DNA from: Paenibacillus harenae
GTDB lineage: Bacteria; Bacillota; Bacilli; Paenibacillales; Paenibacillaceae
Direction of reading: 5' to 3'
Assembly (NCBI RefSeq): GCF_030812415.1
Contig: NZ_JAUSST010000002.1
Coordinates: forward strand, 682,001-746,000
Length of the DNA stretch: 64,000 nucleotides
Shown: one piece after another, positions 31,933 to 40,766 of the stretch
Position numbering within the stretch: the stretch's first letter is position 1
Layout: each line of letters begins with the position of its first letter
Program-made: the position numbers and the translations under genes
Notes under the pieces: generated by a model
Told to the model about the DNA's origin: nothing
The model's input: the letters and a program-made list of their open reading frames with translations, nothing else
The model's database searches: none

Positions 31933-32172
31933 TTAGAACGTCGGTAAGCTATCTAGATTATTATCTGTTCGTCCGTCCGGTACAGACCGTATATGCTCTT
32001 CTTTGTCGCGGCCGCGGAACAGCTGAAGGTTTTGGATCTCGTTATTGCGGACCATCGATTGCGCGGTCAAATAGTCCACCACATTGCCGGACGATAGCTT
32101 GAATTCGACGATGCTGCCGTCGCCGTTTTTTCTTACGGCTACTACTTGTTCTTGCCCGTTATTTTGTTCCAT
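31933..32172 (-). CDS. DUF3892 family protein
   Basis: This 79-residue protein contains VVAVRKNGDGSIVEFKLSSG, a central AQSMVRNNEI and the ending RSVPDGRTDNNLDSLPTF, the DUF3892 signature. I chose the ATG at 32172, nine bases after GGGAGG; an ATG at 32181 lies too close to it. The family is common in Bacillales and has no known function. Confidence 0.85.
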   Translation of the reverse strand: MEQNNGQEQVVAVRKNGDGSIVEFKLSSGNVVDYLTAQSMVRNNEIQNLQLFRGRDKEEHIRSVPDGRTDNNLDSLPTF

Positions 32173-32248
32173 TGTTATCATCCTCCCGCTCGGTAGTATG
32201 CGTAGTTTAAGCGGGAGTTATACATTCGTTTCTTAATAGAGTCAATCC

Positions 32249-32974
32249 TTATACCTCGTAACGCTTCAATTGCTCCACAAATCGCATTTCGCCGGTCTTG
32301 CCGACAAATTGCTCCATCGTGTCGCCATAGTGCATGAGCCATGTCTTCTGTTGGATTCCGCTAGGCAGAGTCATCAGCTCGTCTATGCCGGCATGGACGA
32401 CGGCCGGAATCTCCAACTGGCAATCATGATAGATCGTTTCAACCCCTTCATCAACTAGCCTCTGAAGCAGCTCTCCGTCGAAGCGCATATCGGCGCTATA
32501 GAAGAAATTGCGGTTGAACAGGAAGGAATAGCTCTTCTTGTTCACAATATGTTTCGTTTCAATCGGAAGTACGGATATCCCAGGCGCAATCTGTGTCTCT
32601 TGGCCGGCCTGAAGCTTACGCACTTCAAAAAAGTCGTCCAGCGTTTGCAGCGGTCCTTGCGTAAGCCCGCCACGAAGCGTCTGCTCCCAGAGAGGTTCAA
32701 TAATCCGATCGACAATATAGAGAGTAGGCTTGCGTCCATATTTGAACAGCATCTGGAAGGCAAGCTCCTCCAAGCCTCCTACATGGTCGCCATGGATATG
32801 GCTAATTAGTATGGCGTCGAGGTCGTTGAAGGTTAAGCCTGTCTGGTGCAGCGCTTTAGGCAGCGTAATGCCGCAATCGAGCAGCAGACGATAGCCTCCG
32901 GCTTCGATTAAGGCGTTATTATTATCGTATTTTTTGGCAAAAGCATTTCCGGTCCCGACCATCTGAATAATCAT
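32249..32974 (-). CDS. metallo-beta-lactamase-fold hydrolase
   Basis: This 241-residue cytoplasmic protein has the RNase Z/phosphodiesterase-like metallo-beta-lactamase fold. It begins MVGTGNAFAKKYDNNNALIE and carries the metal motif SHIHGDHVGGLEE (about 58-70). Later metal ligands are the His in IETKHIV, the Asp in FYSADMRFDG and the His in LMHYGD. The substrate is unknown. It stands alone between DUF3892 and a divergent small gene. Confidence 0.85.
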   Translation of the reverse strand: MIIQMVGTGNAFAKKYDNNNALIEAGGYRLLLDCGITLPKALHQTGLTFNDLDAILISHIHGDHVGGLEELAFQMLFKYGRKPTLYIVDRIIEPLWEQTLRGGLTQGPLQTLDDFFEVRKLQAGQETQIAPGISVLPIETKHIVNKKSYSFLFNRNFFYSADMRFDGELLQRLVDEGVETIYHDCQLEIPAVVHAGIDELMTLPSGIQQKTWLMHYGDTMEQFVGKTGEMRFVEQLKRYEV

Positions 32975-33107
32975 TCCGATTCCTCCATCGCATTGATGTA
33001 ATCACTGTACCAAATATTGCTTGTTGATGACAAATGCAGATGCACATTGGCCTTCCCCCACATACAATGCAGGAGCGGATCGATTTCATTGAAGGGGTGC
33101 ATCTGAA

Positions 33108-33314
33108 TTGAGCAAAGGCAAAGGAAAAGGGAAGGTAGCCAAGAAGAAACCGGCAAGCGAGAGGAAGCAGTATCATTATAAGCTTGTGCTATCCGATACA
33201 TGCGCAGTATGCAAGACGCCTTGCGCAAGAGGGATGCGCTATTTGGATCGGATGAGGCAGCCGGGAGCAGTAGGCAAAGGGGTGCCGTGCGTACTGACGA
33301 GAACCTATGGGTAA
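33108..33314 (+). CDS. small basic Cys-containing protein, TTG start
   Basis: This 68-residue protein has a Lys/Gly-rich N-terminus (MSKGKGKGKVAKKK) and three cysteines in CAVCKTPC, which may bind a metal, followed by RYLDRMRQPGAVGKGVPC with a fourth. The TTG start is about ten bases after GAAGGGG. It reads away from the divergent hydrolase gene. Family not recognised. Confidence 0.6.
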   Translation: MSKGKGKGKVAKKKPASERKQYHYKLVLSDTCAVCKTPCARGMRYLDRMRQPGAVGKGVPCVLTRTYG

Positions 33315-33493
33315 TTAAATTAATTTTCTGACTATTTCCCAGGCAAGCGCATAATTCAACAGCATTTGACAGCGGTTGGCGACAGGCAGCGCGCCTCGTC
33401 ATAGCGCCGAAAAAATGTGAAGCTGCTCCGCAACTTTGAACGTCTCTGCGAGTATAAACTTACATCCAGGCAATCGGATGGAGGTCTACAGCG

Positions 33494-34063
33494 ATGAAGT
33501 TCAGAAAAGTAGGTATTCTGTTGGTGCTGCTCTCCTTATGGGGCGGTACAATGCTGTTCGCGGATGCTGCGACGCAGAAAGTTCGAGTCATTATTAATGG
33601 CATAAATCAAGATGACGGCGGCATTATCGTAGACGGCAAGACGTACTTGCCGCTGCGGCAGATCGCATCTTCTATGCAAGCTATCGTGGAATGGGACAAT
33701 CAAAGCAAGCAGGCTACGGTCAACAAGCCGAACGTTCATATGTTTCTGTTCCGGAACAATAACGTATTCGGCAATGTATCGAAGGGCTTCGAAGGAAGCT
33801 TTAAGGTGTTCGCCCAGATCGACAATCTGAAGGCCGATATAACGGCAGTCAAAATATCCATATTCGACCCAGGCGGCAACGAGACAGTCATCCAGAGCGG
33901 AGCGGTGAATCCGAAGGGCGATAACTTCTGGTACGCGACGGAGGACACCGAGTACAAGTTCGAATCCGTTGGCAAATATCCGATTTTGTTCTACGTCAAG
34001 TTGAAGGGCTTGGACGAGTGGCAAGCCGTCTCCGAGAAGCAAATTTCATCTTTAGCGCCTTAA
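33494..34063 (+). CDS. exported protein with copper-amine-oxidase N-terminal-like domain
   Basis: This 189-residue exported protein has a signal peptide (residues 1-26, ending FADAA) and then a stalk-like domain of the copper amine oxidase N-terminal type (VRVIINGINQ, IIVDGKTYLPLRQIASSM, VEWDNQSKQATV). The C-terminal part is a beta-rich domain of about 110 residues. In Bacillales such domains occur in many cell-surface proteins and do not imply oxidase activity. A terminator follows immediately. Confidence 0.8.
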   Translation: MKFRKVGILLVLLSLWGGTMLFADAATQKVRVIINGINQDDGGIIVDGKTYLPLRQIASSMQAIVEWDNQSKQATVNKPNVHMFLFRNNNVFGNVSKGFEGSFKVFAQIDNLKADITAVKISIFDPGGNETVIQSGAVNPKGDNFWYATEDTEYKFESVGKYPILFYVKLKGLDEWQAVSEKQISSLAP

Positions 34064-34065
34064 TG

Positions 34066-34096
34066 AACGCCTCCCTGCCCGGGGAGGCGTTTTGTT
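34066..34096 (+). terminator. rho-independent terminator
   Basis: A 10-bp stem (AACGCCTCCC / GGGAGGCGTT) with a 6-base loop runs into TTTTGTTT. Confidence 0.92.
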
Positions 34097-34162
34097 TGAC
34101 CGGCATAACTTAAAGTGGTAGGATAGCTAGGAATGCATATACAACTGAAATGGGGTAATATC

Positions 34163-34477
34163 ATGAGCGAGCATCAGCATCAGCACGGAGACGATTGCGA
34201 ATGCGGGCAAGACCATGAGCACGAAGAGCATGTATTTATCGTGTCTGACGATGAAGGCATAGAGCGTGAGATGGTTATGGTTTATACGTTTGAATCCGAA
34301 AACAATGTATACGCCGTACTGCTGGACCGCAACGATCCAGAAGCGGACGGCGTTATTTTTCGTATCGAAGAAGAGAACGAAGAAGCATTCCTGGTTGGCA
34401 TCGAGGACGACGCCGAATGGGATCGCGTTACGGCAATCTACGAGGAAATCGCACGTACAGAGAACGAGGCGAAGTAA
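34163..34477 (+). CDS. UPF0473 (DUF1292) family protein
   Basis: This very acidic 104-residue protein has a His/Cys-rich start (MSEHQHQHGDDCECGQDHEH) that could bind metal. The DUF1292 core follows: VFIVSDDEGIEREMVMVYTF, YAVLLDRNDPEADG and FRIEEENEEAFLVGI. I chose the ATG at 34163 behind GGGGTAA. Homologues are small cytoplasmic proteins of unknown role, often near the yrrK-type genes; here the gene stands alone. Confidence 0.88.
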   Translation: MSEHQHQHGDDCECGQDHEHEEHVFIVSDDEGIEREMVMVYTFESENNVYAVLLDRNDPEADGVIFRIEEENEEAFLVGIEDDAEWDRVTAIYEEIARTENEAK

Positions 34478-34495
34478 TTCGCCGCATACGTCCAT

Positions 34496-34535
34496 AAGAA
34501 GAGAAGGAGCAGCCTTGGCCGCCCCTTCTCTTCTT
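34496..34535. terminator. bidirectional terminator
   Basis: The stem AAGAAGAGAAGG / CCTTCTCTTCTT lies between the convergent genes ending at 34477 and 34569. Confidence 0.85.
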
Positions 34536-34568
34536 TGTTATATGGTCATATTGTTTCGCGTATACGGA

Positions 34569-34985
34569 TTACTTGCGCGGGTAATAATAGACGGTTCGGC
34601 CGTTGAACATCGTTAGCTCTGCTTGAAGCAACTTCGCTATATATTTGCATAGCTCGTTCGCTTTTGCCTTGTCGCCATGCGTCGCACCGTCAGGCAGGAC
34701 GACCTGCACGCAAGGTACGGTATCTCCGGCTGCGCTGGCTGCTTCGCCTGTTCCGAATATAATGTGATTGTAGTGAGAAGTGATTCCTTTCAAATAGAAC
34801 CAGCGATCGTCGCCTTTCGATTCGAACGTGTAAGGGAAGGCGGCTTCGGCATATTCCCAATTAAGCTGGGAGCCGGTTAGCGCCGTCTGTTCCCTGTAAT
34901 GCTGCAGCTTGCTGCGAACATCGTCTAACGATAAGCTCGGGGCTAATGAACCTTGCACGAATTTGATATAAGCGCTTTGACTCAT
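34569..34985 (-). CDS. DUF1885 family protein
   Basis: This 138-residue protein starts MSQSAYIKFVQGSL and has TGSQLNWEYAEAAFPYTF, then LPDGATHGDKAKANELCKYI and a C-terminal MFNGRTVYYYPRK, all typical of DUF1885 of Bacillus and relatives. AGAGGTGAG precedes the start. No function is known. Confidence 0.88.
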   Translation of the reverse strand: MSQSAYIKFVQGSLAPSLSLDDVRSKLQHYREQTALTGSQLNWEYAEAAFPYTFESKGDDRWFYLKGITSHYNHIIFGTGEAASAAGDTVPCVQVVLPDGATHGDKAKANELCKYIAKLLQAELTMFNGRTVYYYPRK

Positions 34986-35044
34986 CGACTCTCACCTCTG
35001 TCAACATCATAGCATGACCGTATAGCATTGACAATAAAAGGATA

Positions 35045-36523
35045 TTAGCTAATCGCGGTCTCCTCGACGATTACTTTCACGTATTCGATGCTGCGATCTT
35101 CCGGTCCTTTGACGGGAAGGCCTACTTCGACATGATCGATGATGTAGTCGATATTTTTTTGCGAGATGACCTCGCCAGGCAGCAAAATCGGAATTCCCGG
35201 CGGATAGACGTAAATAAATTCAGCGATAATCCGGCCTGCCGATTCCTTGAACGGAATCACTTCCGTCTCAGCATAGAAGGCATCGCGCGGCGTCAGCGAG
35301 AGCTGCGGAATTTCCGGTATCTTGACGACAAGCTCGCGTGCTTCTGCGCCTTCATGGAACTTATCGGACAGCCCTCGCAGCGCCTCGATTAACTTTGCAA
35401 CCGAATCGAACGTATCGCCGGGCGTAACTAGGCAAAGAATGTTATACATATCGCTTAGCTCGATCTCGACATTGTAGTTGTCGCGCAGCCAGTTCTCCGT
35501 CTCGTAGCCGGTAATGCCGAGATGGCGGACGTGAATGCATACTTTCGTAGGGTCGTAATCATATGTCGCCTCGTCGCCGAGAATTTCTTCTCCGAAGCTA
35601 TGGAGTCCGGGAATTTTATTAACCTCCGCGCGGGCATGCTGTGCAAGCGTGATCGCTTGCTCGGCAAGGGCATGTCCATTGAGCGCCAGATGGCGGCGGG
35701 ACGTGTCGAGCGACGCAAGCAATATATAGGAAGTCGAAGTAGTCGTTAGCATACTGATGATCGTCTGCACGCGTTGCGGATTGACTCTTCCTTTGCGCAC
35801 GTTAAGCACCGAGCTTTGCGTCATCGATCCGCCGAGCTTATGTACGCTCGTCGCGGCCATATCCGCGCCTGCTTGCATAGCGGACATAGGCAGCTTCTCA
35901 TGGAAATGAATCAGCACGCCATGCGCCTCGTCGACAAGAACTGGGATATCGTAGCTATGGACGAGCTCGACGATTTCCTTCAGATTGGTGCATATGCCGA
36001 AGTAGGTCGGATTTATGACGAGCACGGCTTTTGCGTCCGGATGCCGTTCCAACGCCTTGCGAACGGATCGCGTCGTAATGCCGTGATCAATGCCAAGGTT
36101 GCTGTCGCGGGCGGGGGAGATGAACACGGGTCTCGCGCCTGCGAAAATAATGGCAGACATAATAGACTTATGAACGTTCCGCGGAACGATAATTTTGTCG
36201 CCCGGCGCGCATACCGTTAAAATCATCGTCATAATAGCGCCGCTCGTTCCTTGTACGGAGAAGTACGTGTAATCGGAACCGAACGCATCGGAGGCAAGCT
36301 TCTGCGCTTCCTCGATAACGCCGGTTGGCTGATGCAGGTCATCAAGCGGTGCTATATTGATGAGATCGATCGACAACGCGTTGTCGCCGATAAATTCGCG
36401 GAATTCGGAATCGCTTCCTAGCCCTTTTTTGTGACCGGGTATGTGGAACTGAACGGGATCCGCCGCCGCATGTCGGCGGAGGGCATCGAAGAGCGGGGTT
36501 TTGTTGTGATCCATCGCTTTCAT
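35045..36523 (-). CDS. Orn/Lys/Arg decarboxylase family protein (SpeA/YaaO-like)
   Basis: This 492-residue PLP enzyme makes polyamine precursors by decarboxylating a basic amino acid. N-terminal signatures are FHIPGHKKGLG, VQGTSGAIMTMILTVC and VPRNVHKSIMSAII; VLVDEAHGVLIHFH precedes the cofactor lysine in SVHKLGGSMTQSS (about residue 231). The C-terminal domain has FIYVYPPGIPILLPGE. The length fits the short Gram-positive form related to B. subtilis SpeA (arginine) and YaaO (lysine). The exact amino acid cannot be fixed from sequence. AAAGG lies just before the ATG. Confidence 0.92.
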   Translation of the reverse strand: MKAMDHNKTPLFDALRRHAAADPVQFHIPGHKKGLGSDSEFREFIGDNALSIDLINIAPLDDLHQPTGVIEEAQKLASDAFGSDYTYFSVQGTSGAIMTMILTVCAPGDKIIVPRNVHKSIMSAIIFAGARPVFISPARDSNLGIDHGITTRSVRKALERHPDAKAVLVINPTYFGICTNLKEIVELVHSYDIPVLVDEAHGVLIHFHEKLPMSAMQAGADMAATSVHKLGGSMTQSSVLNVRKGRVNPQRVQTIISMLTTTSTSYILLASLDTSRRHLALNGHALAEQAITLAQHARAEVNKIPGLHSFGEEILGDEATYDYDPTKVCIHVRHLGITGYETENWLRDNYNVEIELSDMYNILCLVTPGDTFDSVAKLIEALRGLSDKFHEGAEARELVVKIPEIPQLSLTPRDAFYAETEVIPFKESAGRIIAEFIYVYPPGIPILLPGEVISQKNIDYIIDHVEVGLPVKGPEDRSIEYVKVIVEETAIS

Positions 36524-36692
36524 CCCTGCCTTTCATCTGATGTGCAAACAAGCCCAAGTATAGCAAAAACAAGGGGGAATGCAAGCTTCAATTTCTTTTT
36601 GCAAAAGGATAGGTTTGGCTATTTGTTCTTGAATTGTTCATACCAATCCAATATTCGGTTATGGTAACATAGGTGGGTGGAGGGATTACAGC

Positions 36693-37871
36693 ATGTTAAA
36701 AAATCGTATGGCAATCGTAATGGCAACTTTAATGACGACTTTCATAGGCTTTGGCATTATCATCCCGGTTATGCCAGAAATTATACAAGCCGCCGACCCG
36801 GAAGGGGCGGAGATTCATACGGGCTGGATGCTTGCTCTATATTCGGCCGTATCCTTTGTCTTGTCCCCGTTGTGGGGCGGTTTGTCTGACCGGATCGGCA
36901 GAAGGCCGATCATCTTAATCGGCATATTAGGCTTCGCGGTCAGCTTCTTGCTGTTCGGCTTATCGTCGGGCGACTTGACGCTCATGTATTTATCCCGCAT
37001 CTTAGGCGGATTATTCTCCGGCGCGGTTGCATCGGTTATCGTTGCTTATGTCGCTGACATAACGCCGCCTGAGCAACGGACCAAGGGGATGGGGCTTGTC
37101 GGCATGTCGATCGGTCTCGGCTTTACGGTCGGACCTGGCTTCGGCGGCATCCTTAGCCTTATATCGTTGGAGACCCCATTTTACGCCGCTTCGGGTTTGG
37201 CGCTCGTTACGTTCATTCTGGCTTTCATGATGCTGAAGGAATCGTTAACGCCCGAGCAGCGCCACAAGAGCATGAAGAAGCGGGAGTCGCGATGGGCGGC
37301 ATTTACAGGACCGCTCAAATACTTGTACGTGCTGGCTTTTTTCGTGACGTTCACGCTGGCCGGCATGGAGGCGACGCTGCAGTTTTTCGGCATGAAGCGA
37401 TTCGGCGTAACGCCGCTGCAGGTCGGAATTCTGTTCTTCGTATGCGGCTTCGTAGGGGCTCTCGTTCAAGGCGGCTTCGTTAGACGCCGGATCAAGACGG
37501 GCGAAGAACCGAAATATATCGGTATCGGGCTTGTTATCTCGGCGATCGGATTTTTCATGCTGCTTGGCGCGCATTCCTTATGGTGGGCAACGCTGTCACT
37601 TGCCGTATTCGGCATCGGCAATTCGCTCATCAGACCTTGCGTAACTTCGTTAATTACGCAGAAGACGACGGTAGGGAAGGGCGTGGCTTCCGGGCTTAGC
37701 TCTTCGATGGACAGCCTGGGGCGCATAGCCGGCCCGCTGCTCGGATCGTTCGTATTCACGATTTCGATGGGGCTGCCTTATTTGCTGGGAGGCATCTTAT
37801 GTCTTGCGGCACTTCTTCTGCTGCTCCGCTTCCGCTCGCTGGACAAGCAGGAAACGCCGGCGGAAGCATAA
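36693..37871 (+). CDS. MFS multidrug/tetracycline-type efflux transporter
   Basis: This 392-residue membrane protein has 12 predicted helices. The DHA1 motif A lies between helices 2 and 3 (GGLSDRIGRRPIILIG, about 62-77), and motif C-like glycines in GLGFTVGPGFGG (about 145-156) are typical of drug/proton antiporters. It is convergent with a TetR gene that belongs to the next cluster. The substrate is unknown. Confidence 0.88.
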   Translation: MLKNRMAIVMATLMTTFIGFGIIIPVMPEIIQAADPEGAEIHTGWMLALYSAVSFVLSPLWGGLSDRIGRRPIILIGILGFAVSFLLFGLSSGDLTLMYLSRILGGLFSGAVASVIVAYVADITPPEQRTKGMGLVGMSIGLGFTVGPGFGGILSLISLETPFYAASGLALVTFILAFMMLKESLTPEQRHKSMKKRESRWAAFTGPLKYLYVLAFFVTFTLAGMEATLQFFGMKRFGVTPLQVGILFFVCGFVGALVQGGFVRRRIKTGEEPKYIGIGLVISAIGFFMLLGAHSLWWATLSLAVFGIGNSLIRPCVTSLITQKTTVGKGVASGLSSSMDSLGRIAGPLLGSFVFTISMGLPYLLGGILCLAALLLLLRFRSLDKQETPAEA

Positions 37872-37901
37872 ACGCAGAATATCGCCAGGCTTTAAACGAG
37901 T

Positions 37902-37950
37902 GAGGGCTATGCGGTTAGCGATGGATTCGCTAGCCGCACAGCCCTCTCTT
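37902..37950. terminator. rho-independent terminator
   Basis: A long stem of about 19 bp (GAGGGCTATGCGGTTAGCG and near-complement) with loop ATGGATT is followed by TCTTT. It separates the MFS and tetR genes. Confidence 0.85.
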
Positions 37951-37963
37951 TGTAGATTGTTGA

Positions 37964-38644
37964 TTATGGAGCCAACCCTTTCAAGATGAACGTAATCGTA
38001 GCTTCTCTCTCCGCTTCATCATCCCAGTTTACCGAATCCTTCGCACCGAACAGCGTACGCGCCAGCACATAACCGATTAAGCTTGACACCGATAGCCGTA
38101 TGATCGTCAGCGGCGACCAACCGATAAGCGAGCCGTCCCGCTGGAACTTTTCGACGCTGACGGTCAGCTTCTCCAGCACTTTGGACAGTATAAGCTTCTG
38201 GAACTGCTCTTGCAGATCGGGGTGAAACGGTATTTCCTGAATGAAGATTTTGAAAATTTGCATATGCTTCTCGAGAAATTCGATCCGGTTCACGATAATG
38301 GCGCGCAGTAATTGGTCGTAGCTGTCGTACTTGCTGTCCAGCACTTTATTGAAATCCCGAAGGACAAACGGCGCGATCAGCTTCGCCATAACCGGCGTAA
38401 CGATCGATAGCAGCAGATCCTTCTTCGTCTTGTAATGACGGAATATCGTACCTTCGGCAACGCCCGCGCGCTGCGCGATTTCACTCGTCGAGGAGGCGGC
38501 GAACCCCTTCTGCGCGAAAATATCGGCGGCAGCCTGCACGATCTTCAACTGCTTCTCTGTCATCGAATGTTCGGCCTCGTCGAGCTTCAGTAACTCCTGT
38601 AGCCACTTCTCGACCGGTTCTTGCTCTTCCATGCGGTTAGACAC
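37964..38644 (-). CDS. TetR-family transcriptional regulator
   Basis: This regulator of about 226 residues has a TetR helix-turn-helix (IVQAAADIFAQKGFAASS, then TSEIAQRAGVAEGTIFRHYK) at about 35-80 and a ligand-binding helical domain behind it. It is the last gene of an ATPase-permease-tetR unit. I favour the GTG at 38644, eight bases after AAGGAG; the ATG at 38632 is also possible. It probably represses its own operon and the divergent RND pump through palindromes at 40550 and 40600. Confidence 0.87.
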   Translation of the reverse strand: MSNRMEEQEPVEKWLQELLKLDEAEHSMTEKQLKIVQAAADIFAQKGFAASSTSEIAQRAGVAEGTIFRHYKTKKDLLLSIVTPVMAKLIAPFVLRDFNKVLDSKYDSYDQLLRAIIVNRIEFLEKHMQIFKIFIQEIPFHPDLQEQFQKLILSKVLEKLTVSVEKFQRDGSLIGWSPLTIIRLSVSSLIGYVLARTLFGAKDSVNWDDEAEREATITFILKGLAP

Positions 38645-38719
38645 TCCCTCACTCCTTGCCATTGCCCATATTGCAAATGCTATTGCCGTTCCAGCTATTA
38701 TAGCAAAGTAATCGTAAGC

Positions 38720-39739
38720 CTACATCCTTCTGTGCTTCTTCAGCGCAAGCACGTTCAGCAAAGCGAACAGCAAGGAGAATCCGATCAACACATATACGTC
38801 GATTTGAAAATCAGACCAGCCCTCGCCGCGAATCATGATGCCTTGCATCGCATCCGCACCATAGAAGAGCGGCATCGCATTGCTGATTTTTTGCAGCCAT
38901 GGATTCATTGCGTCCAGATTGAATAAGCCGGAGAAAAACGCTTGCGGCACGATGACGATCGGAATGAACTGAATAATTTGAAATTCATTGCTGGCAAACG
39001 AGGACAGAAGCGTCCCTAGCGTCAGCGCGGTCAACGACAGCAGCAAATTAATAAGGAGCACGTAACCGATTTGGCCGGCCATGTACATGCCAAGCACATG
39101 AATGGAATACCAGGCGATAAGCATCGACTGTACGAGCGTGAAGAGACCGAATCCTGCCAGGTAGCCGAGCACAACCTCGCTGCGGCGGATCGGCGAGGCA
39201 AGCAGACGCTCCAGCGTGCCGCTCGTGCGCTCTCTTAAGAAAGAAACGCCGGCAAGCAGGAAGACGAAAAAGAAAGAGAAGAAGCCGATGAGTACCGGTC
39301 CGAAAGAGTCGAAGGGAGCCATATCCGGGCCGCCATGCAAATAAGTAACGGCTGGCGCGATCGAGCTGGCTTTTGCTTGGAGGGTGTTTTGAATTAATAG
39401 CAGAATGGCCTTGTTCATCGAAGGATCGCTGCCTTCGAGCGTGATCGCGGGTCCGTTGGCGCCGATTTGAATGACAGCGTCGAGGTTGTTTTCTCGCAGC
39501 GCTTGCTGAGCCTCGTCAGCAGAGTCGTACTCGATGATTGCGGCATTCGCGTTAGACAGGCCGCCGATATACGCTTCGGGCAAGTCTACCGTACCAATGT
39601 CAGGCGAAATGGCTTGACCGTCGAAGACGAGCTTCATCAAGCTTAAGACGAGCAGCGGAGCGAGGAACAAGAGCGCGAGCGTCCGTTTGTCTTTAATAAA
39701 CTGCAAAATGATGCGAATGGCAAGTGCGCGTATTCTCAT
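38720..39739 (-). CDS. ABC-2 type exporter permease
   Basis: This 339-residue permease has one N-terminal membrane helix (about 17-37), an extracytoplasmic domain of about 120 residues, and five clustered C-terminal helices (about 165-335). It includes the ABC-2 signature region FLRERTSGTLERLLASPIRRSE. Its start overlaps the stop of the ATPase gene by four bases (ATGA), which implies translational coupling. Confidence 0.9.
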   Translation of the reverse strand: MRIRALAIRIILQFIKDKRTLALLFLAPLLVLSLMKLVFDGQAISPDIGTVDLPEAYIGGLSNANAAIIEYDSADEAQQALRENNLDAVIQIGANGPAITLEGSDPSMNKAILLLIQNTLQAKASSIAPAVTYLHGGPDMAPFDSFGPVLIGFFSFFFVFLLAGVSFLRERTSGTLERLLASPIRRSEVVLGYLAGFGLFTLVQSMLIAWYSIHVLGMYMAGQIGYVLLINLLLSLTALTLGTLLSSFASNEFQIIQFIPIVIVPQAFFSGLFNLDAMNPWLQKISNAMPLFYGADAMQGIMIRGEGWSDFQIDVYVLIGFSLLFALLNVLALKKHRRM

Positions 39740-40515
39740 CGTGTCGCCCCCGTCCCCGAACGTACTGCTTGCTGCTGTCCAAGCGCGATGAATGCTTCTT
39801 CAATCGTCGCAACGCCGGCTTCCGCGATAATAGCCTCAGGCGTATCGACGGCAATAAGCTTGCCGTCACGGATCATGCCGAGGCGATTGCATTTCTCGGC
39901 TTCATCCATGACATGGGTCGTAACGATGATCGTAACGCCTTGCTTGCTAAGCGTGGACAGCTCCGCCCAGACCGAGCGCCGCAGCACCGGATCGATGCCC
40001 ACGGTCGGCTCGTCGAGAACGAGCAGCCTTGGCTCGTGAAGCAGCGCGGCGGCCAGCGATAATCTGCGCTTCATCCCGCCTGAATAGGCGCCGACCGGCT
40101 TGCCTAGATGGTCGGTCAGCTCAACTAACGCCGCAACCGCTTGTATGCGCGCTTGCAACTGCTCGCCCTTCAAGCCGAATAAAGCCCCGAAGAAGGCCAG
40201 GTTCTGCTTGCCGGTCAGTTCATTGTAGAGCGCGTCGGCTTGCGCCATATAGCCGAAAGCCTGCAGCATCTTTAGCTGCGGGATCGGCTCGCCGAGCATG
40301 CGTACACTGCCGCCATCGGCCTGGTCGATGCCGGTCATTAGCTTGATAAGCGTCGTTTTGCCCGAGCCGGACGGCCCGAGCAAGCCGAATAACTCGCCTT
40401 GCGGAATCGTTAGCGAGATGCCGTCCAAGACGGTTTTGCCATTGAATCTGCGCTGGATCTGATGTAATTGCAGGGCAGGCTCAAGTTCCGCGTTCATCGA
40501 AGGGATTGCTGACAT
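39736..40515 (-). CDS. ABC-2 type exporter ATPase
   Basis: This 259-residue ATPase has Walker A GLLGPSGSGKTTL (about 42-54), signature GAYSGGMKRRLSLAAALLH, and Walker B LLVLDEPTVGIDP, followed by the switch His in VTTHVMDEA. I chose the ATG at 40515, nine bases after GAGGAG; a GTG at 40524 abuts that site. With the permease at 38720 it forms a drug- or lipid-type exporter. Confidence 0.92.
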   Translation of the reverse strand: MSAIPSMNAELEPALQLHQIQRRFNGKTVLDGISLTIPQGELFGLLGPSGSGKTTLIKLMTGIDQADGGSVRMLGEPIPQLKMLQAFGYMAQADALYNELTGKQNLAFFGALFGLKGEQLQARIQAVAALVELTDHLGKPVGAYSGGMKRRLSLAAALLHEPRLLVLDEPTVGIDPVLRRSVWAELSTLSKQGVTIIVTTHVMDEAEKCNRLGMIRDGKLIAVDTPEAIIAEAGVATIEEAFIALGQQQAVRSGTGATR

Positions 40516-40549
40516 GAAATACACGCTCCTCGAATGGAATGCTTATAAG

Positions 40550-40563
40550 AGTGATTGCTCACT
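40550..40563. promoter_or_regulatory. palindrome, candidate TetR operator 1
   Basis: AGTGATTGCTCACT (perfect AGTGA / TCACT arms, 4-base centre) lies 35 bases before the exporter ATPase start, between it and the divergent RND gene. Its half-sites resemble those of the palindrome at 40600. Confidence 0.5.
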
Positions 40564-40599
40564 ACTTTGAGTATAAGCGAAACGACAGAGAAATAGAAG

Positions 40600-40613
40600 T
40601 GAGTACTTACTCA
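40600..40613. promoter_or_regulatory. palindrome, candidate TetR operator 2
   Basis: TGAGTACTTACTCA is a perfect inverted repeat (TGAGTA / TACTCA) and sits 50 bases from operator 1 in the shared intergenic region. TetR dimers typically bind such short palindromes. Confidence 0.55.
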
Positions 40614-40766
40614 TTATATCGACAAACCTAGACTTAAGACGTAGACCGATTACGACTAAAGACGAGAGCGAATAACCTTCTCGAGACGTTTTTACAAAGT
40701 CTGCCTGACATTTATGATTAGAAAGACAAAAACAAAGAAACCGTGTAGGAGAAGGAGTCGGGAAAG